IMG/VR virus record: IMGVR_UViG_3300027954_000002
Span: 1 to 27,382 of that record
Reading direction: 5' to 3' (one strand)
Source: a virus
DNA: 27,382 nucleotides
The first letter of the stretch is position 1; every line of letters starts with the position of its first letter. The position numbers and the translations under genes were made by a program. The notes beneath the pieces were generated by a model. That model was not told where the DNA came from. It did not search any database and was given only the letters and a program-made list of their open reading frames with translations. Of this stretch, positions 7,265 through 14,804 are shown one piece after another.

Positions 7265-8212
7265 ATGACCACTATTAGCGGCCACACTACGCGGGCTAGT
7301 GGCACGGTGCTTACGGCGGCTATCTACAACGCCGATCACACGAACCACATTGCCAATGCGACAGCATTGAATGCGTCGAAGCTTGAGGGCGCAACGCCGC
7401 CTGTCGTTGATGGTCATGCAGTGGTATGGCTTGGCACCGGCGCGGCCTCGCTTAAGAGTGCTGGTTATGTACCAGCCAATGCGGCTCGCATACTTACGGC
7501 AGGTTCTGGACTTGCTGGCGGTGGCGATCTAACAGCGGATCGTACCTTTTCGGTCGACTTCGCTTCGCAGGCCGAGGCTGAGGCCGGCTCTAGCACCACT
7601 GACGTGATGAGCCCCCTACGAGTGGCCCAGCATATTACGTTTATACAGGCCAGCTTAGCAGAGGCCCAAGCTGGTACAAGCAATACAAAGTTGATGACAC
7701 CGCTGAGGTCGCAAGACTTCGTGACAGCAATACAGGCTTCACAGGCTGAAGCTGAGGCAGGTTCTAGCAACACAAAGCTTATGACGCCTCTGCGGTCGGC
7801 GCAAGCTATTGCCGCGCTGGCTTCCTCCATTGACATTGGCAGTGCCACAGTCTCTATCACCACTGGTGGGGTTGATATGGGAGTGACTGGGGGTACTATA
7901 AAGGCCGCTTACCTTATTGGCGGACTAGCTAACACCGTTACTACCCATGGAATGACTGTGTCGCTAAATGGTGGAACAAATTATTCTACAGTATACAGTT
8001 TTAACCCCGACGCTGAAGGTTCCTCTTGGTGCATTGTCTTTATAGAGGCTGGTGTAGTAGCTGCACTTGCTGTTACAAATGACCAAAATACTAGTGGCTC
8101 AGGAATACTCAACTCTATTGGTAACATACTCAGGGTTGTACCTACTGCTGGAGCAGGCAACCTATTCTTTAAGTCTACAGGTGTTAGCTTCACCGCTCTT
8201 AGGGTCATATAA
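7265..8212 (+). CDS. Second tail fibre, paralogous N-terminus
   Basis: A 315-residue fibre. ATG at 7265 has AGGA about nine bases upstream; an in-frame TTG one codon before is less likely. Residues 3-30 (GHTTRASGTVLTAAIYNADH) match the N-terminus of the collagen fibre, indicating a shared attachment domain. Then follow a phage-fibre motif (LTAGSGLAGGGDLTADRTF) and three 29-residue repeats of the type AEAxAGSSNTKLMTPLR, common in phage fibre shafts. The C-terminal 120 residues are a beta-rich Gly/Ser/Thr domain, presumably the receptor-binding tip. Confidence 0.8.
   Translation: MTTISGHTTRASGTVLTAAIYNADHTNHIANATALNASKLEGATPPVVDGHAVVWLGTGAASLKSAGYVPANAARILTAGSGLAGGGDLTADRTFSVDFASQAEAEAGSSTTDVMSPLRVAQHITFIQASLAEAQAGTSNTKLMTPLRSQDFVTAIQASQAEAEAGSSNTKLMTPLRSAQAIAALASSIDIGSATVSITTGGVDMGVTGGTIKAAYLIGGLANTVTTHGMTVSLNGGTNYSTVYSFNPDAEGSSWCIVFIEAGVVAALAVTNDQNTSGSGILNSIGNILRVVPTAGAGNLFFKSTGVSFTALRVI
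7562..7822 (+). repeat. Three 87-bp fibre repeats
   Basis: Units start at 7562, 7649 and 7736, exactly 87 bases (29 codons) apart. Each encodes a variant of AS-x-AEAxAG-(S/T)-S-xT-x-(V/L)-M-(S/T)-PLR. Units 2 and 3 are more alike in protein (TKLMTPLRS) than unit 1 (TDVMSPLRV). DNA identity is only partial, so the duplication is old or is kept at the protein level. Confidence 0.8.
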
Positions 8213-8213
8213 T

Positions 8214-8444
8214 ATGCCTCTTGTCACCATGAAACTTATATTGGGCCTACTGAGCCTAGCATCAACGCTTGCAACCTGGCTCAGAAACAAGCAGCAAATA
8301 GATGCTGGCTATGATAAGGCCATTGCGCAGGCTGCGACTGAAATCTTGTTTACCACTGAAGCAGGCAAAAAGCTTCGCGACCAGGTTCGCTCTGTTACTG
8401 ACGAGGATGCCGACAAACTGTGGAAGGACATGCTAAATGCTTGA
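8214..8444 (+). CDS. Small membrane protein, lysis-type candidate
   Basis: A 76-residue protein with one N-terminal hydrophobic segment (KLILGLLSLASTLATWL) followed by a charged, helical tail (about residues 25-76). This one-span plus helical-tail layout resembles inner-membrane spanin or small holin-like proteins of Gram-negative phages. It starts one base after the fibre stop, with AGGG about 11 bases upstream, and overlaps the next small gene by eight bases. The grouping of three such small proteins here supports a lysis role, but no single motif proves it. Confidence 0.5.
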   Translation: MPLVTMKLILGLLSLASTLATWLRNKQQIDAGYDKAIAQAATEILFTTEAGKKLRDQVRSVTDEDADKLWKDMLNA

Positions 8445-8673
8445 GCTTGCTGGCGTGACATGCTTCCTGATCTGCTTCGGCTCAATAGATGACACACCTC
8501 GCGCGCCTGTAAGCGATTTTTGCAAACGCTATGAGCGGCAGGTATTGACATGGCAAGAGTTAGAGCAGATAAGAAAACTGCCGCGAAATCTACGCGACCG
8601 AGTACAGGGCAACGACCTAGATTACCTGTGTCAATGCCTGAAATGGAAAAGTGCGAGATGCAGAACTGGTTAG
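8437..8673 (+). CDS. Small secreted Cys-containing protein, Rz1-like candidate
   Basis: A 78-residue protein with a short hydrophobic N-terminus containing Cys (LELAGVTCFLICFG), then a soluble part with PVSDFC and LDYLCQC. The order of a signal-like N-terminus, SDFC and a C-terminal Cys motif recalls small Rz1-type or secreted proteins in podovirus lysis modules. AAGGA lies about nine bases before the ATG. Its 3' end overlaps the next gene, a common arrangement for spanin pairs. A true lipobox is not clear, so the spanin assignment is tentative. Confidence 0.45.
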   Translation: MLELAGVTCFLICFGSIDDTPRAPVSDFCKRYERQVLTWQELEQIRKLPRNLRDRVQGNDLDYLCQCLKWKSARCRTG

Positions 8674-8897
8674 ACCCTAAAGTTATACTTGTAGCGCTTG
8701 GTATGGTCGGTGGTATAGTTGCAGCCTTCTATGCCGTTAAGACTGACCTAGCACAACACGAAACGCGAATCAAAGCCCTTGAGCAGGGTCTTGAGTGGCA
8801 ATGGAAGACAATTGATGCCCTTCGAAATGACCTAACTGAGGTACGACAAGACACAGCAGTCATCAAGAATATCCTTGAGCGGAATGGCAAAAGATGA
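8658..8897 (+). CDS. Membrane-anchored coiled-coil protein (holin or i-spanin candidate)
   Basis: From the ATG at 8658 this is a 79-residue protein: MQNW, a transmembrane helix (VILVALGMVGGIVAAFYAV), then a heptad-rich helix through the C-terminus (HETRIKALEQGLEWQW to TAVIKNILER). In-frame ATGs at 8550, 8634 and 8643 would add a basic N-terminal tail; 8658 is preferred because most of that tail overlaps the previous gene and the protein then starts directly before the membrane helix. No start has a strong SD. It resembles small phage lysis proteins in layout only. Confidence 0.5.
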   Translation: MQNWLDPKVILVALGMVGGIVAAFYAVKTDLAQHETRIKALEQGLEWQWKTIDALRNDLTEVRQDTAVIKNILERNGKR

Positions 8898-9328
8898 AAT
8901 TTCGCATCATCACAGAACCGGAAGAGTACGACGAGTGCCACGCGCTCTTGATGGCCGAGAAGTGGCTACCTGTAGAGCTGGGCCACCCAACTGTTACGGC
9001 GCGTGATGAGCAGGACGAGCTTATAGGCTTCGTCAGCACTGACCTTCAGGATGACTTGGTTGTCGCAGGGCCGCTAGTCCTTCGCCAAGAGAAGCTGCAT
9101 GCATTTACTGCGTTGAGTTTACTCCTAGCCTATGAAGAGATGATAGGCACCCTTGGCGTTAAGCGGTACATCTTCTATGTTGATCCTACGAAGACACCGG
9201 GACTTGTGCGCGGCATTAAGAAGTATTTTCCTGACTTGAAGCCTTACGCAACCCAGGGCACAAAAGAGTTTTATGTCCGCGCCCTTGATGAGGATCGGAA
9301 AAACGTCTTCCGAGCTGGGGTACACTAA
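8894..9328 (+). CDS. GNAT-like acetyltransferase-fold protein
   Basis: A 144-residue protein. It begins with KFRIITEPEEYDECHALL and has DELIGFVSTD, a central strand, then LHAFTALSLLLAYEEMIGTLGV and a late segment on YIFYVDPTKTPGLVRGIKKYF. This strand-helix-strand order with a helix after the central beta strand resembles the GNAT N-acetyltransferase fold found in several podoviruses beside internal virion genes. A clear acetyl-CoA P-loop (Q/RxxGxG/A) is not seen, so catalysis is uncertain. It overlaps both neighbours by one or a few bases. Confidence 0.45.
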   Translation: MKFRIITEPEEYDECHALLMAEKWLPVELGHPTVTARDEQDELIGFVSTDLQDDLVVAGPLVLRQEKLHAFTALSLLLAYEEMIGTLGVKRYIFYVDPTKTPGLVRGIKKYFPDLKPYATQGTKEFYVRALDEDRKNVFRAGVH

Positions 9329-10236
9329 TGGGTGGTGGTGTCAAAGTTCCTGGTCCGTCTGCTGAAGAACGGGACTTGCAAAAGAATCAGGCGGAGCTAC
9401 TAAAGCTCCAGCGTGAGATTATTGAACAGCAGCGGGCGCAAAGCGCCGTGCTGATTCCGTTCTTTGCGGAGCAAGAAGGCTTCCAAGTTACAACGGACAG
9501 CAAAGGCAATATCACTAGCATCCACAAGACGCCGACTGAACTGGAGACACTAAGCAAGACCCTCGAACTTGAGTTGACGAAGCGCAGCTTGGCCGCAGTT
9601 CGGGGTGAGTTGCCAGTATCGCCTGGGCTCGAAAAAGAACTGACTTCGCAGGAGCAGACGCTTCGTGAGCGCCTGAGCCAACAGCTTGGCCCTGGCTACG
9701 AGACGTCTAGCGCCGGCATTGAGAGCCTTGGCCGCTTCCAGACGACTGCCGACATCACGCGCGAAGGTGCTAGAACGGCGCAAATGACACTGGCTGAGCA
9801 GCTCGGCATTGCGCGAGAGCAGCAGAACCAATATCGCCAATCAAGTTCGCAGGATTTCCTGCGACAGTCCGCTGTCGGCGATCCGCTGACGTTAGCAGGC
9901 GCGTTTGGTCAGAATGCGGCCGGCTTTGGCAAGGCCCAAGAGCCTTACATTCAACAGCGCCAGATGCAGTTGCAGGCCAGTATTGCGAATTCGCAAAGCC
10001 GGGCTAGCATGTTCGGAGCTGGAATTGGCTTGATTGGCTCGCTCTTTAGCGACGAGCGGTTGAAGTCAAACGCCATCGTGATTGGCAAGCTGGCACCGTT
10101 CGACATTCCGATCTATGAATTCGAGTATGATGGCGATCGCTATGTCGGGGTGTTTGCCAGCGACGCGGAGCGTGTCGCGCCCGGAGTTGTTGGCGAGCGC
10201 TTTGGCTACAAGACTGTTCAGTACGAGGATTTGTAA
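9328..10236 (+). CDS. Coiled-coil virion protein with C-terminal S74-like domain
   Basis: A 302-residue protein. Residues about 12-180 are Gln/Glu-rich helix suited to coiled coils, followed by a Gly-rich hydrophobic stretch (ASMFGAGIGLIGSLF). From residue 241 the sequence reads SDERLKSN and then a pattern ending YKTVQYEDL. SDxRLK with the later GV and Y-x-V-x-Y-x-x-L signature is typical of Peptidase S74 intramolecular chaperones, where the Ser-Lys pair cleaves the domain off after trimer folding. Here it follows a helical protein rather than a fibre. The gene lies between the lysis-like genes and internal virion genes. Confidence 0.6.
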   Translation: MGGGVKVPGPSAEERDLQKNQAELLKLQREIIEQQRAQSAVLIPFFAEQEGFQVTTDSKGNITSIHKTPTELETLSKTLELELTKRSLAAVRGELPVSPGLEKELTSQEQTLRERLSQQLGPGYETSSAGIESLGRFQTTADITREGARTAQMTLAEQLGIAREQQNQYRQSSSQDFLRQSAVGDPLTLAGAFGQNAAGFGKAQEPYIQQRQMQLQASIANSQSRASMFGAGIGLIGSLFSDERLKSNAIVIGKLAPFDIPIYEFEYDGDRYVGVFASDAERVAPGVVGERFGYKTVQYEDL

Positions 10237-12158
10237 TGGCAACTCCCTCGCCCTTTGAGACGCAGAGTGCTGGGATCGGTATTGGTGATTTGCCTAGCGA
10301 TCATCCGGCATTTGAGCAGTACCGTAAGCTGAAGCAGGCGCAAACCTTAAGTATGCAGCAGCACCAGCAATATGCTGAGGGCTTGCAGCAGAAACAACAG
10401 ATGGTCAACATGAAGGCTGGCGATCTGAGCATAGCTGACCGGCTGTTGAAGATTCTTGATCCGAACGTCAACAAGGCGGCGCGCACGTTCTTGCTCCGAG
10501 AGCTTGCGCAGAACGTCAACGTCGACCCGAAGTCTGATAACTTCCGCGCCGTTAGCCAGATGATCACAGCGCTAGACCCTAATACGCTTGGCGGCGTCAA
10601 GGGCGTAATTATGGGCAACCTTCAGACTGCCGAGCCGGGCCAGGTGGCAGAGCTGGCTACTGGCATATTGAGCGGCCGCGTTCCGCTCAATGATCTTATG
10701 GGGGAGGTTTCTAAACTTACACGCGCGCAAGCGTTGACGCAGCCAATGCAGGCGGGTAGTGCTTCCCCAAATGCAGCGGCAGCTCCGCAGCAGGGGGGTG
10801 CCAGTCAGCAAGCAGGTTCGACTGGCACCCCCTCTCCTATGCAGGCCGTGCCCATGGGCGCTGAACAGCCAGCGCAAGCTGGTGGCGTAATGAGCTTCAA
10901 AGAGAAGCGCACGTTTCAGCCCCAGGCCGAGCGAATCAATCCACAGCTTCAGGCTGAGCTTGGACTTGATAGCAAGAAAGAGCTTCGCAACCAAGATTTG
11001 CTGAGCAATGGCTATACAATCCCGCTCGATCCGAAGCAGCAAGCAGAAGTAGCCTCAGAGCTTGCGCATCGCACGCCAGACATGGCACGAACGTTTCGTG
11101 ATGTAGGAAACCTGACCCAGGCTATTCGTGATACTGGCTCATCTGAGAGCTACCGCACTACGGGCCAGCGTGTTGTAGGCATGCTGTCGAGCCGGCCAGG
11201 TTTTGTAAATTCTAGCGGGTCGGGCTCTGAAGGTTGGGCAGCGGTTGAGCAGCTTGCACAGCAAAAAGCCACTACGCTCGTCAAGACTGGCGATCCGGAG
11301 GCCATTCGCAATACAACAAACACCCTGCTGAGCCTGAGCTACATGCAAGCGCTTGGCGGCAACATTCCGGGCAACAAGCTAACGAACGGCGTGCTGGCGC
11401 AAAACATCAATGGCATTAATAACCTGAGTGACATGTACGGCGCGGCACAAGGCTCTCTTGACGCCAGCTTGAGAGAATACGACCAATACACGCGCGCGAA
11501 TACTGGGCAGAGCGGCCTAACCGTTATGTTCAACAAGTCGCAAGATAAGATGACCTTGATGAGCGATCTGGCACAGAGCGCCGAGGTGCTGAGCCCTGAA
11601 ACTCGCCAAGAGGTTATAAGCATTGGCGAACGGTTGAAGGCTGGCCAGCCTATCAGCCCTGCAATTGAGCCTGCAAGCCCAACGATGGGTGAGGAACGCT
11701 CGACGCTGGGCGGCCTTGAGGTCACGGAGGAAAAGGGCCAAATTGCCGAGCGCGAACAGCGCATGGATTTGGGGCGCAAGGCAGATGTTCGCGCCGAGGA
11801 ATCCGGCAAGCGTGACCAAGAACGCCTTGACATGGCAACCGCTCGTGAAGAGCGGATGACTAAGGCGCAAGAGAGCAATGCTAGCCTTGAGCGTGAAAAG
11901 TTCAATTGGCAGAAACAGAAGTTCGCTGAGCAGCAGAGCGCGGAAAAGGGCGAGAAGATCGCCAAGGCGTTCCAGAACTTTGGCGCGGCAATTGCTGGCT
12001 CCGTCAAGGGCTTTAGCGTCGGCGGTGGCGGCTCCTCAGGTGGTGGGCAAAGTGTCGAGGCGTTCAAGATTACGCCCGCGCCACAGCGACAACCCCCACG
12101 TTCACAAATCACGCCAATTCCTATGGAGCTGGTCACTGGTAGCGGGAAAGGTAAATAA
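10236..12158 (+). CDS. Large internal virion / DNA-ejection protein (640 aa)
   Basis: A helical, Gln/Ala-rich protein with SD GAGGA overlapping the previous gene. It has a low-complexity Ala/Gln/Pro linker around residues 170-215, a folded middle region, and a strongly charged heptad-type helix near residues 480-580 (REERMTKAQESNASLEREKF) before a Gly/Ser-rich C-terminus. Such helical, repeat-poor proteins between fibre and transglycosylase genes are typical ejection proteins stored in the podovirus head. Opposite-strand frames across it are codon shadows. Confidence 0.6.
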   Translation: MATPSPFETQSAGIGIGDLPSDHPAFEQYRKLKQAQTLSMQQHQQYAEGLQQKQQMVNMKAGDLSIADRLLKILDPNVNKAARTFLLRELAQNVNVDPKSDNFRAVSQMITALDPNTLGGVKGVIMGNLQTAEPGQVAELATGILSGRVPLNDLMGEVSKLTRAQALTQPMQAGSASPNAAAAPQQGGASQQAGSTGTPSPMQAVPMGAEQPAQAGGVMSFKEKRTFQPQAERINPQLQAELGLDSKKELRNQDLLSNGYTIPLDPKQQAEVASELAHRTPDMARTFRDVGNLTQAIRDTGSSESYRTTGQRVVGMLSSRPGFVNSSGSGSEGWAAVEQLAQQKATTLVKTGDPEAIRNTTNTLLSLSYMQALGGNIPGNKLTNGVLAQNINGINNLSDMYGAAQGSLDASLREYDQYTRANTGQSGLTVMFNKSQDKMTLMSDLAQSAEVLSPETRQEVISIGERLKAGQPISPAIEPASPTMGEERSTLGGLEVTEEKGQIAEREQRMDLGRKADVRAEESGKRDQERLDMATAREERMTKAQESNASLEREKFNWQKQKFAEQQSAEKGEKIAKAFQNFGAAIAGSVKGFSVGGGGSSGGGQSVEAFKITPAPQRQPPRSQITPIPMELVTGSGKGK

Positions 12159-12160
12159 AT

Positions 12161-12541
12161 ATGCCCATGACAGACGATCCCGTGCGCATCATCGCATATG
12201 ATGCGATTTTTCCGCAGCTCGCAGCCCTTGAAGCAGGGCTAGATTTGGCGCAAGGTGGTGCGCCTGAAAACTTCGAAGCACTGCGCGGTCAGTATCAAGA
12301 GAAGATTGATGGCGCTAAAACTGGAAATCCACAGCTTGTTGAAGCTGTAACGAAGGCATTACCACAGCTTCAATCTGGCATGAACGGTGAGCCCACGAAG
12401 CCCGGCGCGGATGCTGGAGCAGAAGCTTGGAAAAGCTACCGTATGGAGCAAAACAAAAATGGCAAGTCCGCTAACACTGGACGAAGCGCTGGACCGGCTA
12501 AAACGAAGCCAGCAAGCGCCGCAGCCTACTCCAGAACCTAG
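12161..12541 (+). CDS. Small internal virion-type protein (126 aa)
   Basis: Starts two bases after the previous stop with AAAGG about nine bases upstream. The first 90 residues are helical; the C-terminal 40 are Lys/Ala/Pro-rich low complexity. Its last 83 bases overlap the next gene in another frame, an unusually long overlap for this genome. The low-complexity tail is just the part in the overlap, so the tail may be tolerated rather than selected. Role unknown; context suggests a minor ejection protein. Confidence 0.5.
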   Translation: MPMTDDPVRIIAYDAIFPQLAALEAGLDLAQGGAPENFEALRGQYQEKIDGAKTGNPQLVEAVTKALPQLQSGMNGEPTKPGADAGAEAWKSYRMEQNKNGKSANTGRSAGPAKTKPASAAAYSRT

Positions 12542-13499
12542 CATTGGGCCTATGGGTGCGCAGCCTTCGGCGATGCCAGGGCAGCAGCCTATGATGGGCG
12601 CGCAGCCTCAGGGTGCCGTCACTCAGCAGAGCGCACAGCCTACGCAATCGCAGGAGCCTGGTTGGCGCGAATACCCAGTTGATCCAAATGCTCTTGGCAA
12701 GCCACAAGAAGGCTTTGAGTTTCAGCTTGGTCCTGGCGGCATGCCGCAGTATCGCACGAAGGATGACGGCACCTTCATTACTGACGATCAGGGCCGCTGG
12801 ATTCCCAAGATGCGGAACCGGGAGCAGGAGGCCGCTGATATCAAGACGCAGGGTATCCAGACTGGCCGAGAAAATGCCTTTGACCGTGTTGAGCAGGTTC
12901 GCGAAGCTATCCAGCGTTTGCGAGACAATTCGTCATTGCATCGCGTGGTTGGGCTGGGTGGGCTTGGCGTTAAGGTTCCAATTCCTGGTACAGGCGGTTC
13001 GCAGGTCGAGGGTACTGTGGCTGATCTGACGGCCTGGGTCGGCCAGGTTCTTGGCATCGCGAACGAACCGGCTCGCAAAGCAGCCGAAGACATTAAGCAA
13101 GCTCAGGCTGACATGCAGTTCGTCAGGGGTTCGGGCGTCCTGACTGAGATGGCCAAGGCGCGGCAGGGTTCTGCGCAAGGTGCAACCGGCTTCGGCAACT
13201 TGACCGAGGGTGAGCGCCAGTTGTTGGAAAATGTTGGCTCGAATGGGCTAGATACGAAGGTCGGTCTTAGCAACTTCCGCGACCAACTTACCCGGCTTGA
13301 TAAGATTATGTCAAGCCAGGGCGAGCGGGTTAAGGGTGCTGGAAAGCTTCAGGCAAAAGATCAAGCTGGAAAAAATACGCCTGACGTGCTAGAAGCTGCT
13401 AAAGCAGAGCTTGCCAAGGGCAATGCGCCTGCGAAGGCAAAGCCTAAATCCGTTGAGGAACGACTTGACGCCATAGGTGAGGCGCTGGGCCTGTGGTAA
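12459..13499 (+). CDS. Internal virion protein (346 aa)
   Basis: The ATG at 12459 has GGAG about ten bases upstream and gives the N-terminus MASPLTLDEALDRLKRSQQ; upstream in-frame starts (from 12387) have no SD and lie deeper in the previous gene. Residues about 18-65 are Pro/Gln/Met low complexity, then a folded region with FQLGPGGMPQYRT and ITDDQGRWIPK, and a long helical C-terminal half. Its place before the transglycosylase suits an ejection protein. A sigma70-like promoter begins about six bases after its stop. Confidence 0.6.
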   Translation: MASPLTLDEALDRLKRSQQAPQPTPEPSIGPMGAQPSAMPGQQPMMGAQPQGAVTQQSAQPTQSQEPGWREYPVDPNALGKPQEGFEFQLGPGGMPQYRTKDDGTFITDDQGRWIPKMRNREQEAADIKTQGIQTGRENAFDRVEQVREAIQRLRDNSSLHRVVGLGGLGVKVPIPGTGGSQVEGTVADLTAWVGQVLGIANEPARKAAEDIKQAQADMQFVRGSGVLTEMAKARQGSAQGATGFGNLTEGERQLLENVGSNGLDTKVGLSNFRDQLTRLDKIMSSQGERVKGAGKLQAKDQAGKNTPDVLEAAKAELAKGNAPAKAKPKSVEERLDAIGEALGLW

Positions 13500-13504
13500 A
13501 AAAC

Positions 13505-13533
13505 TTGACTTTTGCAACTCCTGGTGGTAACAT
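13505..13533 (+). promoter_or_regulatory. Sigma70-like promoter upstream of the transglycosylase
   Basis: TTGACT at 13505-13510 and TAACAT at 13528-13533 are separated by exactly 17 bases. Expected transcription start is about 13540-13541, one or two bases before the ATG at 13542, so the message would be almost leaderless. It lies in the 42-base gap after the internal virion gene, one of the few gaps of this size on the late strand. The match to consensus is decent but short boxes occur by chance. Confidence 0.45.
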
Positions 13534-13541
13534 CCTGCTAA

Positions 13542-14804
13542 ATGCAGCGGGTATTACTAGCTGTGACAGTGTTTGTGGCACTGTTACTGCATACCAGCGA
13601 CGTTGAGGCAAAAAGGAGAAACCCCGTGTCGCGGGCCTCGGTGTCTCGAATCCTGGATAATGTGGCGCAGATGTTCAATCTGCCCAGAGAGCTTTTCCAC
13701 GCCTTCGCCAAGATCGAAAGCAACTATCGGCCGAACGCGCAAACGGGTCGGTACAAAGGCGTATTCCAGCTTAGCAGCAGCGAGTATAAACGGTATGGCG
13801 GTGAGAGAGGTAAGATCTTTGATCCGAAAAGTAACGCTGTAGCCTTTGCACGAAAGACCCAAGCAGAATCAGCCACCTTTGCACAGAGCTATGGTCGCGC
13901 GCCCACAATGGCCGACCTATACATGCGACATCAGCAGGGTATTGGTGGCTCGGCTGCTCATATGGCCAATCCACAGGAACTTGCTTGGAAAAACATGTAC
14001 TCAACCGCCGAGGGTCGGCAGAAAGGCCCTGGCTGGTCTAAAAAGGCTATTTGGGGCAACCTGACACCTGAGGCTAAAAAGCAGTTTGGTAACGTGAACA
14101 ATGTTACCAGCGCTGACTTTATGCAGTTTTGGGGCAACCGTGTGGAGCAGCTTGGCGGCAAGCAGCCTGACGCTTCGCGCCCTCGTATGCGTGCGCCAGA
14201 CGTTGACACTAGGCGTTATGCTGAGGCAGTCACACCGAGCTGGCACGCAGATAAGAAGCTGATTCAGGACCGCTTACCTGAGAACGCGCCTGATAAGACA
14301 ACCTTTGGCAAGGACATAGGCCAGCATTCGTATCGCACGCTTGCACAGGAAATCAAGCCTGATGGTGGCGCAGTTGAGCCGCCGAGCGCTGGTGGCGGAA
14401 TCTTGCAGAAAGGGTTTCCGCCGCAGGCAGCTCCCGGTGTCGCACCCCCGATGCCAGGACGTAATGAAATGCCACTACCAGGCCGTAATGAAATGCCAAT
14501 GCCCGAGCATCGTCCAGAGATGGAAGGGCTTAAGCCTGGCTTTAGCGGCTCTTACGGAGCAAGCGCTATGGAACAGCCCGGTGCGCCCACAACCATGTCT
14601 GGAAGCCCTGCGCCTACTGAAACGTTCTTCACGCAAGATAAATTGAATCAGGTATTTGGCCAACCCTTTGGCGACTTGTTCAAGGGACCCTCAGGCACGA
14701 ACGTTAACGCTCCGCCGCCACCTCCGCCAATGCAAAAGGACTTCCTGTTTCCAATGTTCAGCGGAGGCGGTAGGGGCTTCTTTGGCAGGTTTGGCGGCTT
14801 TTAA
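13542..14804 (+). CDS. Lytic transglycosylase (SLT-type) with signal peptide and internal GTG start
   Basis: A 420-residue enzyme predicted to cut peptidoglycan glycan strands. SLT features are the catalytic Glu59 in AKIESNYRP and the later GVFQLS at residues 73-78. The long form starts with MQR, a hydrophobic run (VLLAVTVFVALLL) and HTSDVEA, a credible signal peptide. An in-frame GTG at 13626 has AAGGAG seven bases upstream and would give a 392-residue form without it. C-terminal 170 residues are Pro/Gly/Met-rich with a small repeat. It converges with the - strand genes, overlapping by four bases at a shared TTAA. Confidence 0.75.
   Translation: MQRVLLAVTVFVALLLHTSDVEAKRRNPVSRASVSRILDNVAQMFNLPRELFHAFAKIESNYRPNAQTGRYKGVFQLSSSEYKRYGGERGKIFDPKSNAVAFARKTQAESATFAQSYGRAPTMADLYMRHQQGIGGSAAHMANPQELAWKNMYSTAEGRQKGPGWSKKAIWGNLTPEAKKQFGNVNNVTSADFMQFWGNRVEQLGGKQPDASRPRMRAPDVDTRRYAEAVTPSWHADKKLIQDRLPENAPDKTTFGKDIGQHSYRTLAQEIKPDGGAVEPPSAGGGILQKGFPPQAAPGVAPPMPGRNEMPLPGRNEMPMPEHRPEMEGLKPGFSGSYGASAMEQPGAPTTMSGSPAPTETFFTQDKLNQVFGQPFGDLFKGPSGTNVNAPPPPPPMQKDFLFPMFSGGGRGFFGRFGGF
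13613..13628 (+). promoter_or_regulatory. Internal SD and GTG start for a shorter transglycosylase
   Basis: AAGGAG at 13613-13618 lies seven bases before GTG at 13626-13628, in frame with the transglycosylase and just after its signal peptide. The SD is formed by the codons AAA AGG AGA for Lys-Arg-Arg. The ATG at 13542 has no SD at a usable distance. This makes the short form the better-supported product by ribosome signals and the long form the better by signal-peptide content. Confidence 0.55.
14454..14501 (+). repeat. Imperfect 24-bp tandem repeat in the transglycosylase tail
   Basis: Two adjacent 24-base units (14454-14477 and 14478-14501) encode PGRNEMPL and PGRNEMPM. The first 21 bases differ at a single position (A to C at the sixth base of the unit). 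It lies in the Pro/Met-rich C-terminal region outside the catalytic domain, so it probably affects only linker length. Confidence 0.75.

Noticed and set aside
11339-12136. A 265-residue - strand frame opposite the large internal virion protein
   Set aside because: Rich in Ser, Arg and Cys in a way expected from antisense of Ala/Gln/Glu codons, no SD, and it would conflict with a well-supported operon gene.
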